Below, in pieces: positions 6,901 through 7,938 of a stretch of 7,938 nt of DNA. The DNA is from Nanobdellota archaeon (lineage in GTDB: Archaea; Nanobdellota; Nanobdellia; SCGC-AAA011-G17; VGLX01): contig JAUYDG010000131.1 in the NCBI GenBank assembly GCA_030691925.1, positions 1 through 7,938 of the forward strand, given 5' to 3'. How positions within the stretch are numbered: the stretch's first letter is position 1; each line of letters begins with the position of its first letter. The notes beneath the pieces are model-generated. The model saw only the letters and a program-made list of their open reading frames with translations. It was not told the DNA's origin and did no database searches. The translations under genes were made by a program, and so were the position numbers.

Positions 6901-7284
6901 CCGGTATATCATATATTCCCTGTCTTCATAAGACACTTCCTTTTCCAGTATCCTATTCCATGCCAGCGTTGGATTATCCTCGCCTGATGCCCGGAACCGT
7001 TCCTTCCAGTTGGTTAGTATCTCCGGATTTTTCAAATTCTTAAATTTCAGCGCGGAGTCCTTATCCATAAACCAGTACCACGTATTACGCGTAAGCCTAG
7101 GCAGTGAAACACCAGGCTTGTACTGGTTAAGCCTCTGCAGCATGAACTCCTTCATCTCAAAACTCCAGCTTTCTATAAGCCCTTCTATCTCAGAAATCCT
7201 TTTGTCCGAAATCTTAATCCGGATAGGCTCCTTAGTCTTCCTTAACTCGCCTTTGTTCGCCGGTCCTTCGTTTATATCTAGCAT
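3904..7284 (-). CDS. Lon-like Ser-Lys protease with two AAA+/P-loop ATPase modules
   Basis: This 1126-residue protein is an ATP-driven protease candidate. Residues 1-165 are mostly charged and helical. Module 1 has a Walker A motif GPSGSGKS (174-181, Lys180), a Walker B-like HLEE (307-310) after an unusually long 135-residue interval, a sensor-like MTTD (353-356) and Arg367/Arg368 as possible Arg fingers. Module 2 is more canonical: Walker A GPPGSGKT (532-539), Walker B VYGDEGDA (593-600), sensor STN (637-639) and Arg650. A Lon-type protease domain spans about 828-1058, with nucleophile Ser940 in GGGPSAG and general base Lys990 in IGGHSKK. Residues 1060-1126 are an added charged helical tail. 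Typical LonA is about 800 residues and archaeal LonB about 600-700, each with one AAA+ module; LonB also has membrane segments, none of which is seen here. The start follows the SPFH stop by 9 bases without a Shine-Dalgarno sequence, so the two are very likely one operon. Confidence 0.88.
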   Translation of the reverse strand: MLDINEGPANKGELRKTKEPIRIKISDKRISEIEGLIESWSFEMKEFMLQRLNQYKPGVSLPRLTRNTWYWFMDKDSALKFKNLKNPEILTNWKERFRASGEDNPTLAWNRILEKEVSYEDREYMIYRLKEETDDTFVPPQVADFFEKLYKAHIRKEYANDPDLPKAPIVLVIGPSGSGKSATVQAAIEKVIFENVLKPEKDYSKEVDDALYDYPLWTSLEEVAPKLAEEIERNKRVKSLKRQIKIPIYKRFIKDKVNKELLELEEEGLEVSYAMITPNDFMTAFSHEPGNFLKKAMGDPKVTSIRHLEEAHSACGKKDGSLGDNSHIKTLTDTMNILLDEISNGSRDCLLVMTTDQPEKFENAIYRRLVEKGKVLDMLPVWKDSKNLENIVEIELKRKNILVREDSEKYQGRFKTITHDELSKIVQKIYPIFESKTLNMVPAYVRKLISSIIELKGDIKESYLEEQFTIREAFKNVAKNIHGELYNKVVNKIPRAVKWDDYIGSVKDEFSKLANNCLLYNISEEKGAVLTGPPGSGKTFLAQAWLGEHPEVTDILLTLNVLKDSNNAYDTTAVVDNLEKLYDIAKMVAPSFVYGDEGDALAPRRAHGESQSDKVTNKLLSIIGGDRPLIGVFTALSTNRLDIMDPALVRSKRLKTMNITGHMKESDVYTIIGRKIGSLPKTKDVNNESVYRSAKTICNTPADYAAFVEEMTSLQKTEFEVIQNLKEAEKKSSLEEVLKLVKLNYKTLRSVIENINVSQEVRMDSRKDPSSIVKHVDKVYSAIKNINTIDDYPLTKNHIETVKVDTAKSPTKKGIQQLGEFVYTQLSKEPQVGFVVGVGVMEDILGMLLPIGTSLTYKTSDNKIEITGAVKPSGGIGTAEIEMAVEMMKQSAQEALVLVENYLQALCPKDNIAKIIGEFLEGYTINHQLLTAQYTGGGPSAGFALTINTLSVIFNIPVFNDFGITGAPWTKGVTKGDVGSSVIIGGHSKKAEKVLQYLERMYMPQKNYEDMDIDFLVGYWEEKKDILGVKDFRSLVPEVICIDDTHKSAVHELIQKRIDYKKDMFLYYSKDTDMLARKEKEIDALGQKVKDYSEVEIIRRFECIKSYIESKDSRKAYKSMDEIFKY

Positions 7285-7293
7285 TTTAAAGGA

Positions 7294-7938
7294 TTATTTA
7301 GAAAGGTCTGGCTTCTGATCAGTATCTTTCTTCTCTAAACGCGCTTTGCTCACATCTTGTTGATTTTTCTCTTTCTTGCTAGTTGACATTGGGCTTTGGT
7401 TGATGCTTGAAGGAGGCCCTGATGGAGAAGGAGGTATTTTTTTCTCAAGCTCCTTTATCCTCTCCTCAAGCTCTTGCTTATCCTTCTTGCTGCTGTCTTC
7501 TGAAGGTATAGTTAAACCCAACTTCTCATTCGTGCTATTGATAACATAAGTCTTCTGGTCCTTGCTCTTCTCATAAGCGCTAGCCCACCTTTGCTGGTTC
7601 AGGTAATTGATAGCTTCATTCTTACTCAGGCCTGTTTCCTTCATAAACTTCTTAACACCCTCGGTATGACCTTGATAAGTTCTCAGGATAGCTTCTCTCT
7701 CACCGTCAGCTATTAATTCCAGTTCTTTCTTACTCTGGCTTGCCTCCTGCAAATTCTTAGGGTAATCAGCATCGGTTATGTTAAAAGAAACTATTTCTAT
7801 CCCATACTTTTGTTCCAAAGTCCTAGTTTCTACATCTTTGCCTGTATTAATCGAGTGTTTTTTCAGCTTTTGGAATATCGCGTTTTTAAGATCATCCCTT
7901 TTGCGGATTATATCATTCTCTGAACTGCTTTGAATGAC
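7294..7938 (-). CDS. SPFH/Band 7 (stomatin/prohibitin/flotillin) protein, C-terminal part
   Basis: The frame is open to the window edge, so 214 C-terminal residues are visible and the N terminus, where the membrane anchor normally lies, is outside. The visible part begins near the end of the SPFH domain, with the typical pattern LKNAIFQKL, then KYGIEIVSFNITDADYP (visible residues 44-60), followed by the Ala/Glu/Lys-rich helix (QEASQSKKELELIADGERE, about 64-82) that drives SPFH oligomerisation. After this come a short heptad helix (KQELEERIKELEKKI, about 154-168) and a disordered Pro/Ser then Lys/Asp-rich tail (169-214). A TTG at 7818 could be taken as a start, but the family pattern continues upstream of it, so it is internal. 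SPFH proteins form membrane cages or scaffolds and often partner with proteases. The next gene, 9 bases downstream, is the Lon-like protease. Confidence 0.85.
   Translation of the reverse strand, partial: VIQSSSENDIIRKRDDLKNAIFQKLKKHSINTGKDVETRTLEQKYGIEIVSFNITDADYPKNLQEASQSKKELELIADGEREAILRTYQGHTEGVKKFMKETGLSKNEAINYLNQQRWASAYEKSKDQKTYVINSTNEKLGLTIPSEDSSKKDKQELEERIKELEKKIPPSPSGPPSSINQSPMSTSKKEKNQQDVSKARLEKKDTDQKPDLSK

Noticed and set aside
7294..7818. TTG at 7818 as the start of a short separate protein
   Set aside because: The frame stays open to the window edge and the SPFH-like pattern continues upstream of the TTG.

Overview
The window looks archaeal. It encodes the gamma subunit of archaeal initiation factor 2 and the archaeal tRNA pseudouridine-54 N1-methyltransferase TrmY. 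Four of its genes have a TATA-like element about 26-31 bases before the start codon, which fits short-leader or leaderless archaeal transcription. The AT-rich sequence, Lys/Glu-rich protein tails and several divergent or orphan proteins suggest a DPANN-type or other uncultivated lineage, but this is an inference from style; no rRNA or marker set is present.

Left part, + strand (1-2494). A 12-base tandem repeat encodes the Lys-Lys-Glu-Glu tail of a gene that starts outside the window, and two adjacent repeat copies carry in-frame TAG codons. A 95-residue orphan protein, a small divergent protein-kinase-fold protein and aIF2-gamma follow. The kinase and aIF2-gamma genes each have their own promoter.

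Middle, - strand (2509-3765). trmY converges on the aIF2-gamma gene with a 14-base gap. Upstream of trmY lies an isochorismatase-family cysteine hydrolase with an N-terminal export signal, which is unusual for a normally cytosolic family. The stop codon of the hydrolase gene directly abuts the trmY promoter.

Right part, - strand (3904-7938). This is the most interesting region. The C-terminal part of an SPFH (stomatin/prohibitin/flotillin) protein is followed after only 9 bases by an 1126-residue protein with two P-loop ATPase modules, a Lon-type Ser-Lys protease domain and an extra C-terminal helical tail. The protease has no membrane segment, unlike archaeal LonB. The pairing resembles, by analogy only, HflK/C with FtsH, prohibitin with the m-AAA protease, and the archaeal stomatin/NfeD-protease operon. 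I propose a membrane-scaffolded Lon-like protease machine that may be undescribed.

No rRNA, tRNA, CRISPR array, insertion sequence or attachment site was seen.
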